A stretch of 24,233 bases of DNA, from assembly GCA_002278985.1 (NCBI GenBank), contig NCJP01000018.1, positions 1-24,233 of the forward strand, given 5' to 3'. Below the pieces are notes generated by a model, which saw only the letters and a list, made by a program, of their open reading frames with translations, did no database searches and was not told the DNA's origin. Source of the DNA: Erythrobacter sp. 34-65-8. GTDB lineage: Bacteria > Pseudomonadota > Alphaproteobacteria > Sphingomonadales > Sphingomonadaceae. A program made the translations under genes and the position numbers. Positions 16,766-23,537 of this stretch are shown here, piece after piece. The first letter of the stretch is position 1. Every line of letters begins with the position of its first letter.

Positions 16766-16829
16766 GCAACTGGTTGCGAATCGCTACCTAATGAATTAGA
16801 TTGCAGGTTGCAACTAGAAACTTAGTTTC
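16766..16829. promoter_or_regulatory. Cluster of four dyads between CC_3452-like gene and hxlR-type regulator
   Basis: Within 64 bp lie four inverted repeats: GCAAC-TG-GTTGC (16766-16777), CTAAT-GA-ATTAG (16788-16799), GTTGCAAC (16807-16814) and GAAACT-T-AGTTTC (16817-16829). The first and third share the GTTGC/GCAAC half-site. The region is AT-richer than its surroundings and contains the start regions of both divergent genes. A likely reading is operator sites for the HxlR-type regulator next door. Confidence 0.5.
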
Positions 16830-16881
16830 GGTTTTGCGTTGGCGCAGAACACGCTAGAACCGGGACGGGGAAGGAATGCCA

Positions 16882-17427
16882 ATGGGTGATTTGCGAGAGC
16901 CGCTGCGCGATCTGACAGCTTGCGGGCTGCCCGAAGCGCTGGAGGTGATGGGCGAGCGGTGGAGCTTCATGATCCTGCGCGCCAGCTTCAACGGGCTGCA
17001 CCACTTCGAGGAATTCCTGAGCGAACTGGGCATTGCCCGCAACATCCTTTCCAACCGTCTGGCCCGCCTGGTCGAGCATGGCATCCTTGATCGCGCGCCC
17101 TGTGCGGAGGACCGCCGCCGGATCGAGTACCGGCTCACCGAGAAGGGCTTCGACCTGCTCCCGGCCATGCTCGCGCTGCGCCAGTGGGGGCAGAAGTACG
17201 GCCACGAAGTGATCGAGAACCCGGTGCTGGTCGACGAGCTGGACCGGTTGCCGATCGGCCCGGTCTCGATCCTGGCCCACGATGGCCGGATTCTGGGCCC
17301 GGCTGACTTGCGCCTGGTCAAGCCGGAAACCCTCGGCCTGCGGGCCGACGGGTCACGCGCAGAGGCGGGCCAGCGGCTGGAACTGGGCAGCTACGCCGAA
17401 GACCCGGCGATCCGCGCCGCAGAGTAG
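16882..17427 (+). CDS. HxlR family transcriptional regulator
   Basis: The 181-residue protein has an HxlR-type winged helix at about 10-95: the family signature is clear in GERWSFMILRASFNGLHHFEEF (about 26-47), ISNRLARLVEHGILDR-like sequence (NILSNRLARLVEHGIL) and YRLTEKGFDLLPAM. HxlR proteins often respond to aldehydes, quinones, thiols or other electrophiles through cysteines; here cysteines lie near the N-terminus (about 14) and after the wing (PCAEDR). About 80 further residues follow the domain, longer than in small members. The ATG at 16882 has AAGGA 6 bp upstream; the ATG at 16876 would be too close to it. The gene is divergent from the CC_3452-like gene and ends 4 bp before the convergent yifB stop. 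Confidence 0.87.
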   Translation: MGDLREPLRDLTACGLPEALEVMGERWSFMILRASFNGLHHFEEFLSELGIARNILSNRLARLVEHGILDRAPCAEDRRRIEYRLTEKGFDLLPAMLALRQWGQKYGHEVIENPVLVDELDRLPIGPVSILAHDGRILGPADLRLVKPETLGLRADGSRAEAGQRLELGSYAEDPAIRAAE

Positions 17428-17431
17428 GGTC

Positions 17432-18940
17432 TCAGGCCCTTGGTGCCTGCCTGCGATAGCTCAATGCTTCGGCCACGTGGATCCGGCCGACCCCCTCGAC
17501 CCCGGCCAGATCCGCAATCGTGCGCGCCACCCGCAGCATCCGCGTATAGCCCCGCGCGCTGAGCCGCATGGCCTCGGCAGCCTGCATCAGCAGGCGCCGG
17601 CCCGGCTCATCCGGCGTGGCAAACCGCTCAAGCGCCTCGCCTTCCAGTTCGGCGTTGGTGCGCGCGCCGCTTTCAACGCTGCGGCCGGACTGGACACTGC
17701 GCGCCCGCGCCACCCGCGCGGCGACCTCTGCACTGCCTTCGGCCGGCGGAGGCAGGGCGAGGTCGGCGGCGCTGACCGGATCGACCTCGACATGCAGGTC
17801 GATCCGGTCAAGCAGGGGGCCGGAAACGCGGGTCTGGTAGTCTGCCGCACAACGCGGCGCGCGGGAACAGGCCAGCGCGGGATCGCCCAGATGCCCGCAG
17901 CGGCACGGGTTCATCGCTGCGACCAGCTGCACCCGCGCGGGAAAGGTGACATGGGCATTGGCCCGCGCGACATCGACATGGCCGGTCTCCAGCGGCTGGC
18001 GCAGGCTGTCCAGCACCGCGCGCTGGAACTCGGGCAATTCGTCCAGGAACAGGACGCCGAGGTGCGCGAGGCTGACCTCGCCCGGCTTCACCTTCAGCCC
18101 CCCGCCCGTGAGCGCCGCCATGCTGGCCGAATGGTGCGGCGCGCGGAACGGGCGGGTGCGGCTGATCCGCCCGCCTTCGAGCAGGCCCGCGACCGACTGC
18201 ACCATCGAAACCTCCAGCGCCTCGGGTGAGGTCAGCGGCGGCAGGACCCCGGGCAGGCACGAGGCCAGCAGGCTCTTGCCCGCCCCCGGCGGCCCCACCA
18301 TCAGGAGGTTGTGCCCGCCCGCCGCCGCAATCTCCAGCGCGCGCTTGGCCACTTCCTGCCCCTTGACCTGCTTGAGGTCCGGCCCCGGAGCCGGGGCCTC
18401 GACCTCGCCCGGCGGCGGGTCGGGCAGGCGGCTGGTCCCTTTCAGGTGATTGAGCAGCGCCACCAGGTCTGGTGCGGCGACCACCGGGATGTCGCTCGCC
18501 CAGCGCGCTTCGCTCCCTTGCGCCGCTGGGCAGATCAGCCCGGCTTCCTCGCTGCTGGCGTGGAGCGCGGCGAGCAGCACGCCGGGCGAGGGCACGACCC
18601 GGCCATCCAGTGCCAGTTCACCCACCGCCACGAAGTCCCCCAACTGCTCGGCATCGGTCACACCCATTGCGGCGAGCAGGGCCAGCGCCACTGGCAGATC
18701 GTAATGGCTGCCTTCCTTGGGCAGGTCGGCAGGCGAGAGGTTGATGGTGATCCGCTTGGGCGGCAGCGCCAGCCCCATGGCAGAGAGCGCGGCCCGCACC
18801 CGCTCCTTGCTTTCCCCCACCGCCTTGTTGGCGAGGCCGACGATGTTGAACTGCGGCAGGCCCGGCGCGATCGAGCACTGCACCTCGACGCTACGCGCTT
18901 CCAGGCCGAGATAGGCAACTGTCCTGACGAGTGCGACCAC
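17432..18940 (-). CDS. YifB/ComM family Mg-chelatase-like AAA ATPase
   Basis: The 502-residue protein matches YifB/ComM, a hexameric AAA helicase that in naturally competent bacteria extends branch migration during recombination of taken-up DNA. The N-terminal ChlI/Lon-like domain (starting VALVRTVAYLGLEA) is followed by Walker A GPPGAGKS (216-223), Walker B LFLDEL (297-302), NPCRCG (344-349) with further cysteines nearby, and RIDLH (379-383). The C-terminal Mg-chelatase domain ends in RIHVAEALSYR. The start is GTG at 18940, where homology begins; the open frame continues 23 codons upstream without conservation. It is convergent with hxlR and divergent from the Clp-fold gene. No competence genes are seen nearby. 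Confidence 0.93.
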   Translation of the reverse strand: MVALVRTVAYLGLEARSVEVQCSIAPGLPQFNIVGLANKAVGESKERVRAALSAMGLALPPKRITINLSPADLPKEGSHYDLPVALALLAAMGVTDAEQLGDFVAVGELALDGRVVPSPGVLLAALHASSEEAGLICPAAQGSEARWASDIPVVAAPDLVALLNHLKGTSRLPDPPPGEVEAPAPGPDLKQVKGQEVAKRALEIAAAGGHNLLMVGPPGAGKSLLASCLPGVLPPLTSPEALEVSMVQSVAGLLEGGRISRTRPFRAPHHSASMAALTGGGLKVKPGEVSLAHLGVLFLDELPEFQRAVLDSLRQPLETGHVDVARANAHVTFPARVQLVAAMNPCRCGHLGDPALACSRAPRCAADYQTRVSGPLLDRIDLHVEVDPVSAADLALPPPAEGSAEVAARVARARSVQSGRSVESGARTNAELEGEALERFATPDEPGRRLLMQAAEAMRLSARGYTRMLRVARTIADLAGVEGVGRIHVAEALSYRRQAPRA

Positions 18941-19018
18941 GCAAAATGCCCCATTGGTCTGCGCAGGCGAGGCCTGAGCAGAATGCGCGATCGGCGGGTC
19001 TTGTCGCAAAGCCCCGAG

Positions 19019-19054
19019 TCGCGGTCAACATCGCGGTCAACATCGCGGTCAACC
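19019..19054. repeat. Three tandem copies of a 12-bp unit
   Basis: TCGCGGTCAACA occurs twice exactly, and a third copy ends in C instead of A. The array is in the 171-bp gap between the divergent yifB (start 18940) and Clp-fold (start 19112) genes, about 80 bp before one and 58 bp before the other. It may bear on promoter function or be simple slippage. Confidence 0.8.
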
Positions 19055-19111
19055 TTCTGGCAAGGATATCGGTTGGGCATTCGGCAAGTGCAGGCGGCGC
19101 ACAGGATGACC

Positions 19112-19897
19112 ATGCGATTTCTGACCTGCCTTGCTGCTGCACTTGCCCTGCTTGCCACGCCCGTGGCTGCACAGGTGGCAGGGTCGGTTGCCGGGCCGGG
19201 TGCGGGGCAGGTGCCGTCAGACCGGCCCGAGGGGCTGACCCACCTGATGTTCGCCCAGTGGCGCATGGCCCCGGCCCCCGCGGGTGGTGCCCGGTTTGTC
19301 CCGCTTCATGCCGCAGTCGAGCGCGACGCGGTCGCCCGCTACGGCCCGTTCCGGGTAATCGACGGGAAACGCGCCGCGCTGGTCGATGTAACCGATTCGG
19401 CCAGCCCGGCGCAGTTTGCCGCGATGCTGCGCGACCATCCCGGCATCGCCACCCTCGAACTGGTCGAATGCCCCGGCACCGAGGATGACCGCGCCAACCT
19501 GAAACTGGGCCGGATGATTCGCGCCGCGGGCCTGGCAACCCATGTCCCGGCCGGGGGGTCGGTCCGCTCCGGCGCGGTCGAACTGCTGCTGGCGGGCACA
19601 CAGCGGCGGATTGATGACGGAGCCGAATTTGCCGTCCATGCCTGGATTGCCGAGGACGGGCGCGAGGCGCACCAGTTCGCCGCCGGTTCGGCAGAGCACG
19701 CCGGGTACCTTGCCTACTACCGCGAGATGGGCATGGCGGATGGCGAGGCGCGTGCGTTCTATGACATGACCAATTCGGTCGGTTTCAACCAGGTGAAGTG
19801 GCTTGGCGCTGCAGAAATGCGGCGCTGGCTTGGCGAGGCTCCGGCTGCTGCGGCACCGCGCCTTGCCTATCTTGACTTGGGGGCGCTGCTGCCGTAA
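19112..19897 (+). CDS. Periplasmic Clp-fold (COG3904-like) protein
   Basis: The 261-residue protein starts with a signal peptide (MRFLTCLAAALALLATPVAA, cut before Q21). The following domain resembles COG3904-type proteins related to the ClpP/crotonase fold: a strand-rich start (RVIDGKRAALVDVTD), GRMIRAAGLATHVPAGG, then SVRSGAVELLLAG with a serine (S153) where ClpP has its nucleophile, and FAVHAW with a histidine (H176) at the place of the ClpP histidine. It could therefore be a serine protease-like enzyme in the periplasm, but no third catalytic residue is proven and no substrate is known. The ATG at 19112 has AGGA 5 bp upstream; ATG 19106 is the alternative. A terminator follows, then rpmH. 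Confidence 0.7.
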   Translation: MRFLTCLAAALALLATPVAAQVAGSVAGPGAGQVPSDRPEGLTHLMFAQWRMAPAPAGGARFVPLHAAVERDAVARYGPFRVIDGKRAALVDVTDSASPAQFAAMLRDHPGIATLELVECPGTEDDRANLKLGRMIRAAGLATHVPAGGSVRSGAVELLLAGTQRRIDDGAEFAVHAWIAEDGREAHQFAAGSAEHAGYLAYYREMGMADGEARAFYDMTNSVGFNQVKWLGAAEMRRWLGEAPAAAAPRLAYLDLGALLP

Positions 19898-19915
19898 CGG
19901 CCCTCCCACACAGGC

Positions 19916-19941
19916 GGTCGCCTTCCGGGGCGGCCCTTTTT
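19916..19941 (+). terminator. Probable terminator after Clp-fold gene
   Basis: GGTCGCC (19916-19922) pairs with GGCGGCC (19929-19935) through 7 bp with one G-T pair and a 6-nt loop, then C and five T. It lies 18 bp after the stop and 40 bp before rpmH. Confidence 0.6.
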
Positions 19942-19947
19942 CGTTTT

Positions 19948-19959
19948 GATGACGTCATC
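19948..19959. promoter_or_regulatory. Perfect 12-bp palindrome before rpmH
   Basis: GATGACGTCATC is a perfect palindrome 21 bp before the rpmH ATG, preceded by TTTT. A TTGATG overlaps its left side and could be a -35 element, with AATACC further right; if so, a protein bound here would block the rpmH promoter. No regulator is assigned. Confidence 0.4.
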
Positions 19960-19980
19960 TGAACCAATACCGAGGTACCC

Positions 19981-20115
19981 ATGAAGCGGACATTCCAGCC
20001 CAGCAATCTCGTTCGCGCCCGTCGCCACGGCTTTTTTGCCCGCAAGGCAACCCCGGGCGGCCGCAAGGTGCTGCGTGCCCGTCGCCGTCGCGGCCGCAAG
20101 ACCCTCTGCGCCTGA
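19981..20115 (+). CDS. rpmH: 50S ribosomal protein L34
   Basis: The 44-residue protein ([20 protein letters not shown] then [20 protein letters not shown] and TLCA) is ribosomal protein L34, very basic and complete, with the near-universal [17 protein letters not shown] start. Compared with most L34 it has FFARK where FRARM is common, and a TLCA end. In most bacteria rpmH is followed by rnpA, yidD and yidC; here a terminator and xthA follow instead. It lies 83 bp after the Clp-fold gene. Confidence 0.95.
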   Translation: MKRTFQPSNLVRARRHGFFARKATPGGRKVLRARRRRGRKTLCA

Positions 20116-20124
20116 ACTGACGCC

Positions 20125-20152
20125 AGCCGATTCGGGTTCGCCCGGTTCGGCT
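20125..20152 (+). other. Stem-loop with TTCG loop after rpmH
   Basis: AGCCGA (20125-20130) pairs with TCGGCT (20147-20152), then after a 2x2 internal loop CGGG (20133-20136) pairs with CCCG (20141-20144) around a TTCG tetraloop. It starts 10 bp after the rpmH stop. A second short hairpin GGCGC/GCGCC (20162-20176) follows before the terminator. It may protect the 3' end of the message. Confidence 0.45.
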
Positions 20153-20180
20153 ACCTGGACCGGCGCCTGAAGCGCCTTTG

Positions 20181-20208
20181 AACGGCCCGCCATCGGTGGG
20201 CCGTTTTT
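20181..20208 (+). terminator. Rho-independent terminator after rpmH
   Basis: AACGGCCCGCC (20181-20191) pairs with GGTGGGCCGTT (20195-20205) through 11 bp with one G-T pair and an ATC loop, ending in TTTTT. Confidence 0.88.
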
Positions 20209-20239
20209 CCTGTCCGGCGTGAACTCCGTCGTTAACAAG

Positions 20240-20258
20240 GCGGGTTGGACAAACCCGC
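20240..20258 (+). promoter_or_regulatory. Hairpin and promoter-like element before xthA
   Basis: GCGGGTT (20240-20246) and AACCCGC (20252-20258) form a perfect 7-bp stem with a 5-nt loop. Overlapping it, TTGGAC (20245-20250) with CTATCG (20268-20273) at 17 bp looks like a promoter whose start point would fall about at the xthA ATG (20282), implying a leaderless message. No ribosome site is seen before that ATG. Confidence 0.35.
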
Positions 20259-20281
20259 ACCGTCTGCCTATCGCGCGTGCC

Positions 20282-21085
20282 ATGGCCAGCCCGACTGTCT
20301 CTATCGCTACCTGGAACATCAACTCGGTCCGCCTGCGCATCGACCAGGTGGCGCGGATGCTGGGCGAGCAGCGGCCCGACGTGCTGTGCCTGCAGGAAAT
20401 CAAATGCCAGGAAAGCCAGTTCCCGGCCGAGGCGCTGGCCGAGCTGGGTTATGTCCATCAGGCAGTCCACGGGCAGAAGGGCTACCACGGGGTCGCCACC
20501 GTCAGCCGGATTCCCCTGCGCGAACTGTCTCGTAATGACTGGCAGGACAATGGCGAGGCGCGCCATGTTGGCGTGGAACTGCTCGGTCCGGGGCAGGGGC
20601 TGGTGCTGGAGAACGTCTATATCCCGGCCGGGGGCGACATTGCCGACCGCGAAGTGAACTCCAAGTTCGGGCAGAAGCTCGACTTCCTCGAACGCATGAC
20701 CCGCTGGGCCGATGCGCTGGACCGGCCCACGCTGATCGTCGGCGATTTCAACATCGCGCCGCTGGAATGCGACGTCTACGACCACAAGGCCCTGCTCAAG
20801 GTGGTCAGCCATACGCCGGTCGAGGTCGAGACGCTGGGCCGGTTCCGCGACGCCCATGGCTGGGTCGATCTGGGCCGCCAGCTGATCCCCGCGCCGGAGC
20901 GCAACTATTCCTGGTGGTCCTATCGCAGCTACTGGCGGCAGAAGGACCAGGGGCGCAGGCTTGACCATATGTGGGCGAGCCCCGAGCTTGCCCCGCAGGC
21001 GGTCAGCCATCGCTTCGTCGAGGAAACGCGGCGGTGGGAGAGCCCGAGCGACCACGTGCCGCTGATCACGGAATTCGCCCTCTGA
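20282..21085 (+). CDS. xthA: Exodeoxyribonuclease III
   Basis: Exonuclease III repairs abasic sites and 3' blocks in DNA. The 267-residue protein begins MASPTVSIATWNINSVRLR, and the active-site set of the EEP family is in place: N12, E39 (LQEIK), Y113 (NVYIPAGG), D155 and N157 (VGDFNIAP), D228 (LDHMW), and D257-H258 (SDHVPL). Length matches xthA (about 268). The ATG at 20282 is used because the family starts there, and the upstream open frame begins within the rpmH terminator region. Expression may start from a promoter at 20245-20273. It is followed by ribA, whose start is 38 bp downstream, or overlaps the stop if a CTG is used. Confidence 0.95.
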   Translation: MASPTVSIATWNINSVRLRIDQVARMLGEQRPDVLCLQEIKCQESQFPAEALAELGYVHQAVHGQKGYHGVATVSRIPLRELSRNDWQDNGEARHVGVELLGPGQGLVLENVYIPAGGDIADREVNSKFGQKLDFLERMTRWADALDRPTLIVGDFNIAPLECDVYDHKALLKVVSHTPVEVETLGRFRDAHGWVDLGRQLIPAPERNYSWWSYRSYWRQKDQGRRLDHMWASPELAPQAVSHRFVEETRRWESPSDHVPLITEFAL

Positions 21086-21123
21086 GCGAGGAACCGGCAT
21101 CCGGCCCGTCGCCCGCGCGGCGG

Positions 21124-22161
21124 GTGGCGCAGGCGGTCGATGCCTTGCGGCACGGCTGGGCGCTGGCGCTGGAGGGTGGGCCGGTCCTGCTGCCGATCGA
21201 GACAGGCGTTGCCACTGCGGCTACCGCGCATCAGCTGCTCATCTCTGCCGCGCGCGCGGCCACGCTGAAACTCGCCAACCAGCGCGAAGCAGCCGTGCCC
21301 CACGCCCCGGTGCTGATCCATGGCGGGGAGCCCTTCACGCTGCGCAGCGCGCTGCCCGTGGCCGATCCGGCGCTGGACCTCGCCAACCCGCTGAAAGGCC
21401 CCTTCAAGGCCGAGCCCATTGCCTGGCAGGCACAGGCCGAGGCGGCGCTGGAACTGGCCCGGATCGCCGGGATCCTGCCCGCCTTCATGGTCGACCCGGC
21501 TGAGGCGGGCGAGCCGGTTGCCGTCGGCGCGGGCGATCTGGCCCACTGGCAGGATCATGCCGCCCTCCGGATCGTCACCCGCGCGCACCTGCCGGTGCGT
21601 GCCAGCGAGACCGCGGAAATCGTCGCCTTCCGCAGCGCCGATGACTTGCGCGAACATGTCGCACTGGTGATCGGGCAACAGCAGGGCGATGTGCCGCCAC
21701 TGGTGCGGCTCCATTCGGAATGCCTGACCGGCGATATTCTCGGCAGCCTCAAGTGCGACTGCGGGCCGCAGCTCGATGCCGCGCTCCACGCCATGGCGCA
21801 CGAAGCGGCGGGCGGCGGCTGGGGCGTGCTGCTCTATCTGCGGCAGGAAGGGCGGGGGATCGGCCTGATCAACAAGCTGCGCGCCTACCGCCTGCAGGAC
21901 CAGGGGTTCGACACGGTCGACGCCAACCAGCGCCTGGGCCTGCCTGACGAGGCGCGCGACTTTCCGGTTGCCGCCCGGATGCTGGAATTGCTGGGGGTCC
22001 GATCGATCCGGCTGATGACCAACAACCCCAAAAAGGTTGGCGCGATCGAAAATGCCGGGGTCAGTGTGGCCGAACGGGTGCCGCACCAGTTGCCCGACAA
22101 CCCGCACAATGCCCGCTATCTCGCCACCAAGCGGGACCGCTCGGGGCACCTGCTCAGCTGA
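21124..22161 (+). CDS. ribA: GTP cyclohydrolase II with degenerate RibB-like N-terminal domain
   Basis: GTP cyclohydrolase II performs the first step of riboflavin synthesis, opening GTP to the diaminopyrimidine with release of formate and pyrophosphate. The second half carries the zinc site C-x10-C-x-C (CLTGDILGSLKCDCG), YLRQEGRGIGL with its catalytic residues, and VDANQRLGLPDEARDF, then MTNNPKKV, which binds the GTP. The first ~170 residues resemble a DHBP synthase (RibB) fold in length and a few strands, but the acidic metal-binding and histidine motifs of RibB are missing, so only cyclohydrolase activity is expected. No ATG starts the protein: GTG 21124 (VAQAVDALRHGW) is the best usual start, while a CTG at 21082 overlapping the xthA stop would add 14 residues. 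The xthA-ribA spacing suggests cotranscription. Confidence 0.88.
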   Translation: MAQAVDALRHGWALALEGGPVLLPIETGVATAATAHQLLISAARAATLKLANQREAAVPHAPVLIHGGEPFTLRSALPVADPALDLANPLKGPFKAEPIAWQAQAEAALELARIAGILPAFMVDPAEAGEPVAVGAGDLAHWQDHAALRIVTRAHLPVRASETAEIVAFRSADDLREHVALVIGQQQGDVPPLVRLHSECLTGDILGSLKCDCGPQLDAALHAMAHEAAGGGWGVLLYLRQEGRGIGLINKLRAYRLQDQGFDTVDANQRLGLPDEARDFPVAARMLELLGVRSIRLMTNNPKKVGAIENAGVSVAERVPHQLPDNPHNARYLATKRDRSGHLLS

Positions 22162-22178
22162 ATTCGGCAGCCGAATTC
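22160..22178. repeat. Perfect 9-bp inverted repeat between convergent genes
   Basis: GAATTCGGC-A-GCCGAATTC starts at the ribA stop codon and ends 4 bp before the stop of the convergent beta-helix gene. It can form an 8-bp stem with a 3-nt loop. No T-run follows directly, although TTTTT occurs at 22189-22193 on the plus strand. Confidence 0.7.
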
Positions 22179-22182
22179 GTCG

Positions 22183-23181
22183 TCAGCGTTTTTCGAAACT
22201 CTTGAGCCCGGTGCCGAGGTTGTTGTCGGCAATCGCCAGCCGGTCGCCGGTCCAGTCCGCCACGAAGGTGGTGCTGCGGCGCAGCGCCGGAACCAGCCGC
22301 GCGTCGTTGCCGGCGATCTGCAATCCGTCCGAGCCGCGCAGCACATCTTCCGCGCCGACCGCGATGAAGGCGGAGTAATTCTCCTTGTCGCGCCCCTGGA
22401 CGAACCAGTTGTTGGTGATCTGGCCGACCGCGCCGGCCGGCAGGTCGATCATGTAGTTGGTGGCACGGCCAGCCGAATCGTCGAAGCTGGAGGCGGCAAT
22501 CTCGACCCGGGCGGCGCGCGCTTTGACGTAATGCCCGCCGGTGCCGCGTTCGAAGCGGCTGCGGGTCACCCGCAGCTGGCCATAGTTGCCGATGTAGATC
22601 GAGTGGGCGCACCCGGCCGAATTCTCGCACGTGCCGAGGCCCGAGAAGGTCGATTTGTCGATCACGATCCGGCCCGAGGGGTCGTCAGCGGTCAGAATGC
22701 CCTGCTGGCTGTCGGCGAACCAGCTCTGGGTGACGGTCAGGTTGCCCTGCTCCAGCCGGATGCCGGCCCCATTGCCGTCAGCCACGGCCATGCGGCGGAA
22801 GACGAGCCCGGAGACTTTCGCCTCGCGCCCGCGCAGCACCAGCGCCGCCTTGCCTTCACACGTGCCGCCGTCGAACACGGCCGCGCCCGGCTGGGTGGCG
22901 AGGAAAGCGATCGAGCCGCCTTCCTGCACAGCGCAGTCGCGATAGGTGCCGGGCGCAATGGCGATGGTGCCGGTGCCCGATCCGATCGCATTGACCGCCT
23001 CCTGCAGGGTGCCGAAACTGTCGCCGGTTTCAGCCACGGTGAACGGCTGCGATCCGGTCTGCGCGATGACCGCAGCAGCGGGGATCATGGCGACGGCGAC
23101 AACGGCCACGGCACCAAACAGCCAGCTGGACAGCGGCGCCGTGGCGGTGGTGGCGTAAGGAGGGCGGGCAGGCTTTTCCAT
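22183..23181 (-). CDS. Secreted or anchored right-handed beta-helix protein
   Basis: The 332-residue protein has an N-terminal hydrophobic segment (about 19-40), acting as a signal or anchor, ending near AAAVIAQTG. The rest looks like a right-handed parallel beta-helix (pectin lyase-like fold). TLQEAVNAI with GTIAIAPGTYRDC is the classic entry rung, and short strand-turn repeats with N, G and D turns follow to the end (for example VSGLVFRRM, LTVTQSWFADSQQGI, IVIDKSTFSG, ITNNWFVQG). Cysteine pairs occur in the early rungs. Such proteins may bind or cleave polysaccharide, but no catalytic motif is identified. ATG 23181 is preferred (AGGA 8 bp upstream); ATG 23190 would add three residues. It is convergent with ribA. 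Confidence 0.75.
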   Translation of the reverse strand: MEKPARPPYATTATAPLSSWLFGAVAVVAVAMIPAAAVIAQTGSQPFTVAETGDSFGTLQEAVNAIGSGTGTIAIAPGTYRDCAVQEGGSIAFLATQPGAAVFDGGTCEGKAALVLRGREAKVSGLVFRRMAVADGNGAGIRLEQGNLTVTQSWFADSQQGILTADDPSGRIVIDKSTFSGLGTCENSAGCAHSIYIGNYGQLRVTRSRFERGTGGHYVKARAARVEIAASSFDDSAGRATNYMIDLPAGAVGQITNNWFVQGRDKENYSAFIAVGAEDVLRGSDGLQIAGNDARLVPALRRSTTFVADWTGDRLAIADNNLGTGLKSFEKR

Positions 23182-23221
23182 GCCGCCCATCCTAGCGCCA
23201 AAGGTTTAACGTGCGGCTAAG

Positions 23222-23253
23222 GATGCGCCGGGTTCGAACCCCCGAGCGGCATC
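23222..23253. repeat. Hairpin with T-arm-like palindrome
   Basis: GATGC (23222-23226) and GCATC (23249-23253) flank GGGTTCGAACCC (23230-23241), a perfect 12-bp palindrome that looks like a tRNA T-arm. It overlaps the stop codon of the small membrane protein gene. No complete tRNA can be built around it. It may be a processing or termination hairpin. Confidence 0.4.
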
Positions 23254-23509
23254 AACCGCGCCATTTCCATTCCCCGCGGGTGCGGGCCTTTGCGATCATG
23301 ACCACCCCCACCGTCGACGCAACCATGCCGGCCACGCCGAGCACAAAGCTCGTCACGTCGCCCCGTGTCATCAGCAGGCCCAGCCCGATCATCAGGACAA
23401 GGTGTGACAACAGAAGCACCCAGCCCTGCCATGCAATCGGCAGGCCCGCGCCGTAGCCAAGCTTCTTGGTTTCGAACCAGTATCCCTTTTCAAAGAACTT
23501 GTGCAGCAT
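23252..23509 (-). CDS. Small two-helix membrane protein
   Basis: The 85-residue protein begins MLHKFFEKGYWFETKKLGYG, followed by two predicted membrane helices (about 27-47, WQGWVLLLSHLVLMIGLGLLM; and about 52-73, VTSFVLGVAGMVASTVGVVMI), and ends in a basic, tryptophan-containing tail (ARTRGEWKWRG). I do not recognise a characterised family; similar short proteins with a YWFETK start occur in sphingomonads. The ATG at 23509 is preceded by GGAGGGAA, a good ribosome site. It follows the hydrolase-like frame (stop at 23538) by 28 bp in the same direction and may be cotranscribed with it. Confidence 0.65.
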   Translation of the reverse strand: MLHKFFEKGYWFETKKLGYGAGLPIAWQGWVLLLSHLVLMIGLGLLMTRGDVTSFVLGVAGMVASTVGVVMIAKARTRGEWKWRG

Positions 23510-23537
23510 TGCCCTTCCCTCCTGATGTCATGTCGCG

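Noticed and set aside
19019..19054. CRISPR array
   Set aside because: The repeats are 12 bp and directly adjacent without spacers, and no cas genes are nearby.
18311..19111. Long N-terminal extension of the Clp-fold protein
   Set aside because: The upstream part of the open frame is antisense to yifB and is R/G/H-rich; a clear signal peptide starts at 19112.
23181..23253. A complete tRNA gene
   Set aside because: Although a T-arm-like segment and six acceptor pairs can be drawn, no proper D-arm with its GG, and no anticodon stem can be formed, and there is no CCA end.
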